Assembly (NCBI GenBank): GCA_022661535.1 | Contig: JAKULF010000004.1 | Location: 4,836,001 to 4,900,000 of the forward strand | Direction: 5' to 3' | Length of the DNA: 64,000 nt | Origin: Eutypa lata | Lineage: Eukaryota; Ascomycota; Sordariomycetes; Xylariales; Diatrypaceae | In this document: piece after piece, positions 35,171-47,239 of the stretch | Layout of the letters: every line of letters begins with the position of its first letter | Numbering within the stretch: the first letter of the stretch is position 1 | The notes under the pieces: generated by a model | Told to the model about the DNA's origin: nothing | Databases searched by the model: none | The model's input: only the letters and a program-made list of their open reading frames with translations | Program-made: the position numbers and the translations under genes

Positions 35171-35287
35171 CGTTGGGGTGGTAGGATTGCTAGAATTTTC
35201 CTCCCTAGGAGCTCCGGGTGCGAGATGGGTCGGGTTAGTGCCGTGTCCTGTCCACGCCTGAGAGGCGTCATTGCACTACCCCCAACG
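35171..35287. repeat. 117-bp foldback directly after the YPT35-like stop codon
   Basis: CGTTGGGG(T)GGTAG at 35171-35184 pairs with CTACCCCCAACG at 35276-35287, and an inner perfect hairpin ACGCCT-GAG-AGGCGT lies at 35254-35268. It begins one base after the TAG. It could be a 3'-UTR structure, a small RNA or a MITE-like insertion. Confidence 0.4.
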
Positions 35288-35289
35288 AT

Positions 35290-35880
35290 TGATGAAGATA
35301 CGTAATACTAATGTTGACGACTTCTATTTCCTGTACGTATTAGTTTATAACAAGGTATATAAGATAATGAAAAGGCATCATCTGCCTATACATAGCTTCG
35401 AGAGATCATCATGGTCAAAGACAGTTGACCTGGTACAACACGTGAATGTGAGACACAAGCCATATATATAGTAGAACAGAACAAGAAGCCAAACTGTCGC
35501 AAATCTTTTGGTCTATAATTAAATCTCAAAATGAACAGTATGGTGCATCGCAAGTGGAAACCAGCCATGGTCTATCTGGCCGTAACCTATGAGGACGCTC
35601 CTTCTTAATTACCCAGCGTCTCGGCCCTTTTTATTTAGCCTTTCCCTTTCCCGATTCTATGGATTTTATATCCCCTTTAAAGGCCACAATCCCGAGGCCT
35701 TATGGTCTATTGCCTCGTTTTCCAGATCCCATCTATCTATCACAATTGCGGCAGTAGCAACACCCACCGCTACACACACGTGCGCGCTGACTATCCCCAC
35801 CCATTAGACGATGGCTACCTAGCCGCATCCATCCAGCCAGTCATTGAGCAGTCCCATCCAGCTCTACTTCTACTACCCCT
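35290..35880. other. Intergenic between convergent genes
   Basis: 3' flanks of the YPT35-like gene (plus) and the Mpv17-like gene (minus). No gene recognised. Confidence 0.45.
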
Positions 35881-35887
35881 TCTTCCC

Positions 35888-36661
35888 TCACTTCTTGCTA
35901 TTCAGCAAGCTCAGGAAGCAGTTCCAGCCGATGCTGACCACGTTCACGAGGAGGACGCGGTACTGGAGGGGCACGAACTTGAAGTTGGCGAGCTGCACGA
36001 ACGGCCAGAGCATGTAGTTGGCCTGGAGCGCGGACGGGTAGCTCTTGGCCAGCTTGTCGGACGGGCTGCCCCCCTCCATCACCGCCATGCTGCCCAGGAA
36101 GATCCCGATGAACGTCGGCGCGAACACCAGCTGGTCGGCCGCCACGCGCGCCGCGATGGTCGCGTTCGCGCTCCGCAGCACCACGTTGCGCTGCAGGAAC
36201 CCGAACCACATCGTTGCGGCCGGGCCGAAGATGGCTGGTTTTGGTGGGTTAGCGGTGAAAAGTTGAAAAAAAAAAAAAAAAAGATAGAGAAGAGGATATC
36301 GTCGTTATATTAGCTAGGTTAGTTTAGGTTAGGTTTAACTCACCACCACCATACAGGAACATGCGTCCCGTGCGCGCATACTCGTGCTTCTCGAGCCCCC
36401 TCTTCTCGACCAGCTGCTGCGCCGTGATGTCGCCCGTAGCGAAGAGCACCGCCGTCGTGATGCTCTGCGTCAGCAGCGGCCGCGAGGCGAGCTTGCTTTG
36501 GTACCTGCGATTGCGGCCCACCAGAATCAGCTTTTGCTTGCCATTTCGTAAATCACTTTTCCCCCCCAAGTTAAGGTTTCCCCGGGCTGTCCGGCGTGGC
36601 CGGGGAAGTCGAAATAAGGAAAGAAAGAAGGGGAAAATGCGGTGACGTACCAGCGGAGCAT
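35888..36661 (-). CDS. SYM1: Mpv17/PMP22-family membrane protein (Sym1-like)
   Basis: Exon 1 is only 11 nt (36661-36651: MLR plus two bases of Trp). Exon 2 is 36504-36344 and exon 3 is 36234-35888, joined in phase to 172 residues. It begins [20 protein letters not shown], the usual family start, then [35 protein letters not shown] and [18 protein letters not shown], and ends with [20 protein letters not shown] and [10 protein letters not shown] (WPxxQxxNFxxVP is the family signature). These proteins have four membrane helices. Yeast Sym1 is in the mitochondrial inner membrane and supports stress tolerance and metabolite balance. Sym1 or another Mpv17 paralogue cannot be separated here. A run of about 16 A/T lies in intron 2. 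Confidence 0.9.
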
Positions 36662-36669
36662 GATAGCTG

Positions 36670-38925
36670 TGGGTGTGCGTTATTTGGTTCTTAGTAGGTA
36701 GCTAAGTAGATAGATGTTCTAGGTATCTGTCTATCTCGGGGCACGTGTGATTGATTGGGATAGACTGAGATAGTTTGGCAAAATTGTCGAATGTGCGTTA
36801 AAGTTGAAATGCAAGAAATTTTTAAAGCATGTGGGAATTGTATGAATGATGAACACCGCTTTTGCGGCTCAAAAAAAAAGGATCCAGGTATTCTCGTCAT
36901 CTGACGAAGTGGAGAATGTCAAGAAGGGAGATCGTGGGTTTCTTGGCGGCCGATCACTCGCTTGGTTTTCTTAACTTGTTTGTTGCTTAACTACCTACCT
37001 AGGTACGTAAGAGCGGTTGATTGGTGCTCGGTGCCCGTTTAACTACTCGTATGCTGTGTAACTTATGCCGAAACTCCAGCAATCCAGGAACATATTCTAT
37101 TTTCAAGCTCAACATAATCCCATTCATTTGCTTCTTTAGTGAGATTGTCCATTTCCGTTTTCTTTCCAGACCCGATGATTAGACTTCCATATCTAACTGG
37201 GGCATCCCGAAGTCGACTAAGCAAGACGCCAAGGTTTAGTGTCAAAAGGACAACGCTGACTCCGTGGGGGGAAGGTCTAAGCTTCTTTCAACTTCATCGA
37301 CTAATAATCCCCCCACATCCCCTGATTTGTGGGTGTGTGACCATGCGGCTAGCCATCCACCGCTTATTAGATACTAACCGTCATCGGCGAACAAATATAA
37401 CATCTAAGCTTTGACGATAAGTATGTTCCTTATCGATGTTTGTCTAGGTATATTTGGCAGATTGGTTGGGATGTTGTTACTATACTTAGGCAATTGCAAG
37501 ATTTGATATTCCTACAACTAAAACTCTTCACTTCAATGGAGTATTATCATCACCGTAGCATAGTAAAAGTTAGGTATGTATTTCTAGGTGGAGGATGAAT
37601 CACGAACCGAATGACAAGGAACAGTTAGCTCTATTAAATAAGCAATTGATATATTATCAAAGATAATGGCAACATTGTCTATCCATTGGACAGCTACCCA
37701 CATATTGACAAAAATGAAACTGCGTGATTCTAGATAGAGAGAATCACACAGGCTGGGGAGCTGACTGATATTGATAACAGGCAGTCCTTGACAACCTTGT
37801 AATATACGGGAAATCCAGAGTTTGAAAAGTAGGAAGGTAACAAGGAATAGGAGGCGGAAAAGTTATATGTTAAATAGAATGAAAAACAGATGATACCATG
37901 AATGTCATACACGCAGTCTACTTGCCACGATACCTAACTCTTCATATATGAGAAGAGGTACAATGCCGGTTCCTCTACCTTAAAAGGTTCAGAGCTAATT
38001 TCACCAATTCATCCTAATTTAGTGATATACTAGGCTATCAGCTTCCGGCGGAAATATCAAAACTCTCTACGCTCTGGAAAGTCTATAATATATTTCTCGG
38101 AAGATAGTATGTGCCTTTCGTTCTGGTAGTCGATCCAAAGAAATCACTATAAAGTAACTCACAAATCAAGCCAACAATAAGTAGAGAACCGGTGATGTAT
38201 AAACAGGAATTTCGATAGGTATTTCACCGTAATTTGGCTTATAATTACCTCCGCAATTTATTATAACTAGGATGAATATAATTCATGCCCAACATAGCGA
38301 TTATCGGTTTTAAAATTGACAACTACATTAACTTCATTTAGATTCTAAGGACATGTTATAGGCATATTCTATTGGAGTTATATATACGACGTACTCTCAG
38401 CTTGTTTTGCAATGATAGGTTAGACGCGGATTTAGGTTAGCTATAGCACGTGGCGGAAAGGTAATAGCATTATTTGCACAGGTTGAAGATACATCCCGAA
38501 TAGCCGGGGTAAGTTGAGGTCCTAGGTAAGGTGAGATAAACGTCTATAAGATTTAATGAAACACAAGAAATTTATAACAATTATAATATTATTATTAATA
38601 ATTTTGTAATTATAAAATAACTTAAAATTAAAAAAACTTAAAGGTTTTATATATATTAATTATAAAACGTATTAATTATTTATTATATTCGTATTCGAAT
38701 AAAACTATCGTTAAACGCATACGTCACCTAGGTATGTGGATCCCTAAGATCAACAAGATGGTTAGATAAAGCTAGTTACTTATAAGCAACTGATCTACAG
38801 AATCCTCGAACGTCGTGCTATTGACTTCACTGCTTTTTTAGCCCTACCGAAGGGTATGCTTATATTCTAGAATCCAAGGCTGCCATCATTATGTCAATCA
38901 GAGGAGCAAATTACTCACCTATAAT
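36670..38925. other. Gene-poor spacer
   Basis: About 2.2 kb of AT-leaning sequence. No gene recognised. It contains an ACCTACCTAGGTACGT word near 36995-37010 and, toward the right end, a small AT-only patch listed separately. Confidence 0.5.
38565..38720. repeat. Short RIP-like AT patch
   Basis: About 155 bp of nearly pure A/T with residual C in ACG, TCG and CTT. The composition matches the 7.6-13.2 kb island and differs sharply from the flanks. Probably a fragment of a mutated repeat. Confidence 0.5.
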
Positions 38926-38931
38926 CACACT

Positions 38932-39444
38932 CTACTTCTTCTCAGGGGTCTCCTCGCCCCTGACCAGCGCGACCTCATTATTGATACGCTTCTGCAGGTC
39001 CGCGAGGATCTTCGCCTGGCGGTTCTCCTGCATGCGCCTAAGAACACTGAGGACGAACTCGTAGCGCTTCAGGTCCTCGGCCCGAGCGTTCCGCCGCTCC
39101 GCGTCATCGAGGAGCCAGTAGTCGGCGGCCTGGCATTCGACGGCCTGGGTGTCGCGGCTCTCGAGGTGCCGCTTCACGCGAAAGGCGAAGAGGACTTCCG
39201 CCCAGGGCTCGTCTGTAGGAGGGTTCTTGGCGAGTCTGAACAAGCTGTCGTAGGTCGGCTCGGGATGGCCCGCGATGGCGAACACGCGGGGGAGGTAATC
39301 CTTGACTACGATGGGGTCGGTAATATCGAACCGCTGCTCGAGATACTCATCGAACGCAAACTTCACTGGCGTCTCTTCTACCGCTAGGTTTAACATAAAC
39401 GTGTATGTCTCACTTGGAATTTGCTGTTCTCCGAGGGCAGCCAT
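38932..39444 (-). CDS. Uncharacterised 170-residue protein
   Basis: Single exon from ATG 39444 (MAALGEQQIPSETYTFMLNL) to TAG at 38932. GC-rich third positions in an AT-leaning neighbourhood support coding. The protein is charged and helical: FAFDEYLEQRFDIT, an ADYWLLDDAERR segment, and a long C-terminal helix (YEFVLSVLRRMQENRQAKIL and ADLQKRINNEVA) that could form a coiled coil. There is no signal peptide, membrane segment or catalytic motif. I do not recognise the family. It could be a lineage-restricted protein. Confidence 0.6.
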   Translation of the reverse strand: MAALGEQQIPSETYTFMLNLAVEETPVKFAFDEYLEQRFDITDPIVVKDYLPRVFAIAGHPEPTYDSLFRLAKNPPTDEPWAEVLFAFRVKRHLESRDTQAVECQAADYWLLDDAERRNARAEDLKRYEFVLSVLRRMQENRQAKILADLQKRINNEVALVRGEETPEKK

Positions 39445-39454
39445 TGCGTTTACT

Positions 39455-40180
39455 TTCGATATACTTTTATATACGCCTTGAAGCCGTCTTGCTTTTCTTG
39501 ACCTACCTGGTGGTGACTAAACTGCTACTTACCTGTGGAAGAATACCTCAGCTTAGATGGCGCTGAAAAGTTAGACTAGCACTTCTGGAATTGATGTGCT
39601 ATGTCTGGCGATTATGAAATGAACGTTGTTGATCCTGTCTATTATTTCAAGTTCTCAAGTCTGTTCATCAGTGTATTTATAAGAGAGGCCTCGTGAACTA
39701 AAGCCTTCAAAATAATATATTATAATGGCATTGTTCTCGGATAAGAATCAATGTGGGAACTAGAAATGAAGTAAACAAACCCCTTTCTTATCAGTCACTA
39801 TGATCATCAGTATCAAAGATAATATGATCAATATGAAGTAGATCTTGGTTACAAAGAACGAGTTGTTCTTTGTCGTCGTATTATCTAGAAAGGAATCATT
39901 GTGGATAGCAGCCTGAATATTTCGAGAATTAGCAATAACTCATTTGTCAATTCCCGGACCAGGGGTTTAGCTAGAAGAAATGGCTCCGACAATCCATTTG
40001 GCACACTGAGGCTTTGCGCTAGATCTGTACTGAGCCGAGTCTCAGTCGCGGCCCGGACCTGACGGCTGCTGGGCGTTAGTAGTGCGCCGGGCTCCACACC
40101 ACATTCCCGTGAAAGGACAGGGTGACGCACGTCATCTCGTCTCTCACGTAGCGGGCCCTGCAACCATTGATCGCTTTCGA
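39455..40180. other. Intergenic, no gene seen
   Basis: Upstream region of the 170-residue gene. A 92-codon minus frame (39885-40163) is not recognised and not supported. Confidence 0.4.
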
Positions 40181-40194
40181 GCTAGTGGTGAATA

Positions 40195-41071
40195 GGTAGC
40201 AGGAGCAGCAGCACGAAAGTCACCGCCCTCCCAGAGCCAACTGAGACAAGACCGCGGATCTCGAATTTTGAGACTGGCCTCGCCGTCTTCGAGCCGGTGA
40301 GATATTCAGAGGAGATCAGGGACGAGTCGACGTGAGCTGGGTTCCCGCCGGCTGGGAAACCGTCGACCTCTCCAGCGCGTTGGAGTACCTGTTACAGAAG
40401 ATCGAGGTATGTGGTTGAGGCACGACGGTTCGTTGAACCGAACAGCCACGCACACATCCTCGGTGTGGCGCACGGCATGATGGCGCACTACGTCACCGAT
40501 GAGTGGGAGAGTCTCCTGCCTGGGGGCTTCACAGTCGTATTCCTGGTTTCACGCCGTGTATCAGGCTGCGGCTGAGGAGAAGTCTGATGAGAGATTAATA
40601 TAAAGCAAAGTTAGATGATGATGGCTATGAGTGAGGACAACTCCATCTGCTCTGCTTAGTAGCACATACATCCCATATAGGTCCTATGCTGTGTGCAGTA
40701 CATGAGCTTACCACAGCAGTAACCAAGGCACTTGGTATGGGATTTGAGAACCCCTCGAAGCAAGTACATATAGACAAACCCAAGCCAATCTTTACTTGGG
40801 GTATACAGTGGAATAGTTCGGTCGTCCTGACTGAATGCTGCAAGGTCTTAAGGCGGAGGCTATTGAAGGTGCTGAGAGCGCAGTCCGAGTGTGACTAGTT
40901 GGAGATTGAGTATCTCCTGGAGTACTGCAGCCCAGTGTGCAAAGGTAAGACTAACCACATCGCTACGACGGCGTTCGTCGACGTGACGGGTACGCATCCC
41001 ACGCCGTCCACTGATATCTTCAAGATGTATGTCGAGGAGGCGGGACCAGTGGAAAAGAATCATACTTAATA
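40195..41071 (+). pseudogene. Decayed coding relic, family unknown
   Basis: Several protein-like stretches lie on the plus strand in shifting frames: KVTALPEPTETRPRISNFE (about 40217), FETGLAVFEPVRYSEEI, WVPAGWETVDLSSALEYLLQ (about 40338-40400), EPNSHAHILGVAHGMMAHYV (about 40430), then an open stretch 40686-40898 with GFENPSKQVHIDKPKPIFTW, which continues in frame past a TAG (40896-40898) as LEIEYLLEYCSPVCKGKT and AFVDVTGTHPTPSTDIFKM to about 41069. Density and hydrophobic pattern look coding, yet stops and frame changes break it. I cannot name the family. Confidence 0.35.
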
Positions 41072-41079
41072 TAGCATGG

Positions 41080-43430
41080 CGCTGTGATAATGGGCAACAC
41101 CGCGCTACCTTCACCCTTGTGCTATATCACTCTACTATGCCCGTCAACTAAGCCATAGTAGGGAGTGAGCGCGCTATCATGTATTATTTAGACGTATTAT
41201 AACTTAATAAGAGCTAATCGTTGCTTGGGCCGGAACTAGCAGTTACGCTATGCTGGGAATAGCTTCAAGCTTTATAATAGGGATAAGACCTAGTTCTTTC
41301 TTAAGAGGAAGGTCGCACTGTAGTTTTGTCGAGTTCGACAAACAAGGAGAAAATGTGAAAAGCACACTCGAGAGTGTCTACCTAGCTATCTGCCAACGGC
41401 AATATGAGCTTAAAGAATATAGTTGAATATGCCATTGATCTTGAGCCGGAGCCGGGCGGAGACCGACCCCTCAACAGACGGAGTGACAGAGTCATGCTTT
41501 CTGGACTCCACATGTGAACTTGATCGTGGTATGAAAGAACGGTTAGTAGAGATGTACATAGAAAGAAGCTCGGTTGTTCCGGTGGGCGTATGCGGGGCAT
41601 TAGAAGAAGGAAAAATACGGGCACTGGAATGCATGGGTGGTTGAACGATACGGAACATTTCCAGGGAATAGAAGTTTGCATTCAAGGCAAAGGCGAGGAG
41701 GGTCTACGTTAACTAGGGGTCTCACCACTCACCCCACACACCACCTCACCTGCAAGCTTGACTAGAAATGGCTGGAGTGACATGCAGACGAGCCTAGTAA
41801 GTATGTAGTATAGTTCGGACCTTTCTTGCTGCCACGATGATGCTTTTTACTGCGTAGAGAAACTTGAAGCGGTTTACAAATACGAGAAATCCGTCACGAT
41901 ATCTCGGTCGGTCTTTGCCTGCCTGCTTGGTGCTGATAGTCTGCCCTACTGTGGTTTAGTTGATTAGACTGCGGCAAAAAGGCAATGTCAACCGTCCACC
42001 CTGCCACCGTCGTAGACAGGACTCCGGTAGCGAAGTAGCATGTAAATCGCTTTCCAGAACCAGGGATTGGCTATCAATTCCACAATGAATGAAAATCGCT
42101 TAGTGCGAGGCGAGCGGACATACCCCAGCTACGTCCTAACCAATGCATGCACGCACGTTGTAGGCATTCCCGCGATATCTACGTAGGCAGGTTGGTAGGT
42201 AGGTATTTATCAGCATCCGTACGAGGTGCATCAATGTGGGGGAATGGTGAGTCGATCTATTTGTAGATATCAGAAGGGTCTCATTATAGGTAACTACGAT
42301 ACATACGAAGGAAAACATGCCACGACCTAAGACTTTCTGTACAATACATGGATATGTATGTATGTAGAAAGATTCCTACCGGTTGAAATGCATCCCTCTG
42401 TTGGCTACTTGTAGTTAGTATGTACGATTCGATGGCTGTCAATATTGAACAGTATTTAGGTAGCAATTCGGAGGCTCTGAAACATATCCCACGGGTGGAG
42501 GAAGCGAAAAGTGCGACCACCACCATCCAAACCGGGGTTCTTTTAACTAGGAGTGTGCAGATCCCGGTGCACAGCAGCAGCGGCAGTGGCAGCTCAAAAA
42601 AAAAAAACCTGAACATCCAATCCAATCCAGACCCTCTTAAAAAAGTTCCGTTCCGGTGTGTTCCCTCCCAACCAACACGAGGGGCTAGTTAACTAAGGCA
42701 GCGCACCAAAGGCTATATAGGCAACAATTAAGCATCTGACAGACTTGTGAACACGAAGTTATTGTTGATAGCACAAGCAAGAAACGGAACTTTTATGTCA
42801 TGCCATAGGTCACTATAACTTAACATATCTGATATCTTTTCACTTGAACAGCGCCGGACCAAACAGACCCTCTGAGACCTTTTGTGGAGGCGGCTCACTC
42901 GGAACCTTGCCATTTGACATCTTAAAAACCCCCGCTAAGGCCTAGAAGGGGTTGGTCGTACCGCTAGGATGACCGGGGTTTGCTGATAATGAGCGTCGAG
43001 AACCGTCAACAACCACGGGACCATGAGCTCCTTTTTTTATGGTAGTATCTAGTTATTGGCACTCCAACGACCGTGCTCGGTATCGGTATCTTTGGCTGGC
43101 TGGGCATTGAATCTTCTCCATTTCCTTCAAGATAGGGCCTGTGCCCATCATGTATCTTCTGATTTGCTTTTTCCCCTTTTAAAATCCCATTCCCGCGCTC
43201 GTTGTTTTGGATTCTTGAAAAATCTTTCGCTTCTTTATATTCATTTATACAATAATATATATCCTTACCTACCTGGTATATCTTGGTCAATACACGGTCG
43301 TTTTAATAATAGCATTGATACACAGTCCGCAATCGTTCTGGTTGGGTATCAGCATCCATCTAGTTAATCGTCGATCCAATACTACCACTCGGAGGCCCCT
43401 ACTTCGTAATACACAACCCATATATCACAT
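41080..43430. other. Gene-poor spacer
   Basis: About 2.3 kb without a credible gene. Short frames at 41.4-41.7 and 42.3-42.7 kb are not recognised. Contains GGTTGGTAGGTAGGTA-type words near 42188 and an A-run near 42595. Confidence 0.45.
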
Positions 43431-43436
43431 CCCAAA

Positions 43437-44109
43437 ATGCCTTCGTTAAAGACAACCATCCTGGCTGCGGCCACCATGCTCCTGTCGGCTGTCCGGGCTG
43501 ACTACGTAATTGACCCCAGCAGCGTGTCGATGACATTGAGAGGTACGTCCGGTGTCCCATATGCCCATGTGCCACATTTTCGAGTGCTGACCTAGAGATA
43601 TAATAGATTTCTGGTGCCAGCAGGAGACGAGCTCATGTCCGCTCATCTGCCAGCAAGTCGAGCCCCGGACGACCGAAATCAACACCTGCGACCCCGAGAC
43701 CCTCACCTACGGCTGCCTGTGCGGAAACGGGCTGCAGCCCAACCTGACCGAGTACTCGCTGACGATACCGTACTTCACGTGCACCGAATGGGGCAACCAG
43801 TGCGTGACCGGGTGCAACGGCGACAGTGCCTGCCAGAGCGAGTGCCGGCAGGGCAACCCCTGCGGCGCCCGCGATCCGACCAAGGCCAACAAGACGGCCA
43901 TCGCGACGGAGAGCGCAACCCAGAGCGCTACCGGTACCGCCTCGGCCACGGATGCGGGCGAGACCGTCTACGATGGTCTCGACGGCGCGGGATCGACCGA
44001 GACGGCTTCGCCCGACAGCGCTGCTATCCGGATGCTGGAGAGCGGCAGCTTCGGGGGATTCCTTGTCCTTATGGCCAGTGTCTGTGCTGGAGTCGGTCTC
44101 GTGCTATAA
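43437..44109 (+). CDS. Secreted, probably GPI-anchored DUF7707 protein
   Basis: Exons 43437-43542 and 43607-44109 (64-nt intron GTACGT..ATAG), giving 202 residues. It has a signal peptide (MPSLKTTILAAATMLLSAV), then YVIDPSSVSMTLRDFWCQQE and a Cys-rich domain with NTCDPETLTYGCLCGNG, TIPYFTCTEWGNQCVTGC and QSECRQGNPCGA. The Cys spacing fits the fungal DUF7707 family. A Thr/Ser/Ala-rich stalk (residues about 130-175) and a hydrophobic C-terminus (FLVLMASVCAGVGLVL) suggest a GPI anchor and a cell-wall or plasma-membrane surface location. Function unknown. Confidence 0.85.
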
Positions 44110-44114
44110 TAAAA

Positions 44115-45630
44115 GCCTCATGATCGATCGAGATGTTCCATCTATAACTAGCCGAAACGCACCCTCATTTTCGGCTTCAATCTTTATTAATATTAGTAAT
44201 AATGCTGGAGAATGCTGGTACCATCCAGTAGTTCTCCAGATGTGAGCGGTCGGGGTAGATTATCTTTGCTTTTGAGCGAAAACATCATATCACTCTTTTG
44301 AAAGCGACTGGAGTTCCGGATAAACGGTGTTCGTCAGCGTCATGACAGACACGAGGGGAGTAATAATGTAGCGTTTTACACACGTTATGCTGTCTTTTTA
44401 TTTTATAGTCTGAGTATCCTATGACAGATTACTGCAGAGGTTCATGGAGGGAACGACCACAACCGACATACTATTGCATTGAGAAATGCGAGTCGTTGCA
44501 TTGGCTCGTAGTAATATAATACGACTAGACGTCAAGGACGTTGAGAGCGTCCACTCGTCCACTCTTAGGTGGAAACCCATCCTCACATCGGATCCCTCTT
44601 GTTGTCGTGTGCTTGTACGTAATTCATGTCTGTAGAAAACAGGTTCTAAATTGATGCTTACGTAGTATTGTCATCCTCATTAACTTATACGTAGACATAA
44701 CTAAGCTATGATTGGTTGTTAATATCCGGAATTGTCGGCTGCTAAAGAAGAACATCTTGACATCTAAGCGCCGTCTCGTCTTTGATTGGCCAGGAGTAAG
44801 TAATTTTATCCACCCCTGGTCTGAATTTCCAGTTAGATTTCCCATCAATTGGATCAAGAAACATTTTCACGTGTCAAATGACCAAACTTAATTGGAAATG
44901 AAGTTTTACGCTACTTACGTTGCGTTACGTATACCAACTTTGAAGGAAACATTGACATTATTGTACCTATCTCTCTTTTCAATACAAACAAATATGACCT
45001 TCAAAGCAACTTATCGATAGGGCAAGCACATTGTAATAACGGTCTAGACTATTGTTTCGAGGTAACTGTTCCATTACCGATCTGGCCCTGCATTAGCGGC
45101 AAAGTGGCCATTTAGTTCATGTAGTTGTTGAGAATATCCCAGAGCTACGACAGCAAAAGACCCTCCTTGACCCCACTACTTAGACATAAACCCATTAGTT
45201 AACCCTGGAACATCAAACTTCAACTTTTTTTTCTGTCCTTTCGGTTATAGGAGAGAGAGGTAGTTTTCATTTTACCGAACCTCTTACCTACTAACTACCA
45301 TTTACCACTTACGTACCACTCACGACATTCAATAGCAATGTCGTTATTTTCATAATGATTTTCGTCTTAACATTATAATCATATTATAAGGCCAAACAGT
45401 GCCGTATTCTTCAGTTCTTTAATTCGAAATAGAACTTAATACACTAAACCAACCGTTACTTTTATACTTTAAAACCTGGACGGGATCTCGGGCTAAACAA
45501 GCAGAGCTGCACGTCATCTCCAACCCGTCGTCCATCATCCCCTTCTAGCAGCAGCAGCAGCAATAACCTTACGCAGTGCCCACCAATACCGGTGTTCGTC
45601 TCTCGTCTCTCCTGTACGCTAAATACGACC
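44115..45630. other. Intergenic, no gene seen
   Basis: About 1.5 kb with long AT-leaning leader sequence before the phosphotransferase gene, including TTATAATCATATTATAAGG near 45375. No gene recognised. Confidence 0.45.
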
Positions 45631-45634
45631 TACA

Positions 45635-45665
45635 ATGGTTTCGAACAGCAGTAAGGATAGCTGAC

Positions 45666-45699
<34 letters not shown>

Positions 45700-47230
45700 C
45701 AATATCTCTTGAACTCTCGCTAACCGGTTGTCATCTCACGTACGTAGAAACGGCGAAAGCCGAATGCATTTCCGAAGATGCGCTCATTCACCTCCGATCG
45801 TACAAGTACTCGGCCGTCGACAAGTCTCCAGTATCGAACTACATTCTCCGACATTGGGTGCGTTTCCTAAGTCCAACATCTTTCCCGGCGCACTACCGCT
45901 TGATACATACCTACGAGAAACCTTTATACTAAGACGTTTTCTCTCTCTCGCCTACAGTGGAACTTCTTCGTCGAGCTCCTACCGCTATGGCTAGCGCCTA
46001 ACATGGTGACCCTGTTAGGGTTCATGTTCATCCTGGCGAACATCGGGTTGCTCGTGATATTCATGCCAGACTTGATCGGACCGGTACGGAATAGACTCCT
46101 TTTCTCCTAATGCCCCTCTTGCATACAACGCGGAACATGAGCTAACTATTTTGCCATGCGCACTACCTATGCAGGGACCATCATGGCTCTACCTCAGCTT
46201 CGCGTTCGGACTCTTCATGTACCAGACGATGGACAACGTGGACGGGAAGCAGGCGCGGCGGACAGGGACATCGAGCGGACTGGGAGAGCTCTTCGACCAC
46301 GGCATCGACTCGCTGAACTGCACGCTGGGCAGCCTGCTGGAGACGGCCGCCATGGCGCTCGGCACGTCCAAGTCGGGCGTCTTCACCGCTCTGTGCCCCT
46401 GCCTCGCCATGTTCTTCTCCACCTGGGAGACCTACCACACGCACACCCTGTACCTGGGCTACTTCAACGGCCCCACCGAGGGCCTCCTGATCGCCGCCTC
46501 CGTCATGGCGCTCTCCGGTATTTTCGGCCCGGACATCTGGGCGCGCCCCGTCGTCGAGCTCGCCGGCGGGCCCCAGAACCTGTTCGGGTACGCCGACCTC
46601 GTCGGAGAATACTCCATCCGCGACGCCTGGATCGCCATCATCGTCGGCTCGCTCGTGTTCGGGCACATGCCGTTCTGCGTGCTGAACGTGGTGCGGGCGC
46701 GGCGGTCGCGGGGGCAGGCCGTGCTCCCCGTCTTCCTCGAGTGGACGCCCATGGCGGTGTACACGCTCTCGATCGGGGCGTGGCTGTACAGCCCGCACTC
46801 GACGCTGCGGCGCGAGAACCACCTCGTGCTGTTCTGCCTGACCATGTCGTTCGTCTTCGGCCGCATGACCACCAAGATGATCCTCGCCCACCTGACGCGC
46901 CAGCCCTTCCCCTACTGGACCGTCATGCTGGCGCCGCTGGTCGGCGGCGCCGCGCTGGGCAACCTCCCCGTCTTCGGCTTCGCGCCCGTCTCCGCCCGCG
47001 CCGAGCACCTCTACCTCTGGGCGTACTTCCTCTTCGCGCTCGTCGTGTACTTCCGCTGGGCGTACCTCGTCGTCACCAGCATCTGCGACTTCCTCGGCAT
47101 CAACGCCCTCACGATCCCCCGCGAGAAGCAGATCGAGAACGAGAGGAGGAGGCAGGAGGAGAAGCAGCAGCAGCAGCTGAAGCGACAAGCTGCGACTAAT
47201 GGTAGTGCCAGTGGCAAGAAGACGCAGTAA
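45635..47230 (+). CDS. CDP-alcohol phosphotransferase (ethanolamine/cholinephosphotransferase)
   Basis: Exons 45635-45650 (16 nt, MVSNS), 45748-45857, 45958-46083 and 46175-47230, giving 435 residues. The enzyme makes phosphatidylethanolamine and/or phosphatidylcholine from diacylglycerol and CDP-ethanolamine/choline in the last step of the Kennedy pathway, in ER or Golgi membrane. It has HLRSYKYSAVDKSPVSNYIL near the start and the catalytic CDP-alcohol motif: DG at DNVDGKQARR, then GELFDHGID (DGxxAR..G...D...D complete). About eight to ten membrane helices follow, and the C-terminal tail is Lys/Gln-rich. Fungal Ept1 and Cpt1 cannot be told apart from this. Intron 1 contains a (TA)n run of about 30 bp. 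The long frame on the opposite strand (46181-47188) is a codon-bias shadow. Confidence 0.94.
45668..45698. repeat. (TA)n microsatellite in intron 1 of the phosphotransferase gene
   Basis: About 15 TA units between the donor GTAAGG at 45651 and the acceptor at 45747. Likely length-variable between strains. Confidence 0.8.
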
Positions 47231-47239
47231 TGGGGTTCA

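Noticed and set aside
46181..47188. 335-codon frame on the minus strand
   Set aside because: It lies antisense to the phosphotransferase exon 4 and is an effect of GC-rich third positions. The plus strand has the catalytic motif.
46156..47199. 347-codon plus frame with Arg/His/Pro-rich translation
   Set aside because: Alternative frame of the same GC-rich exon, with no recognisable domain.
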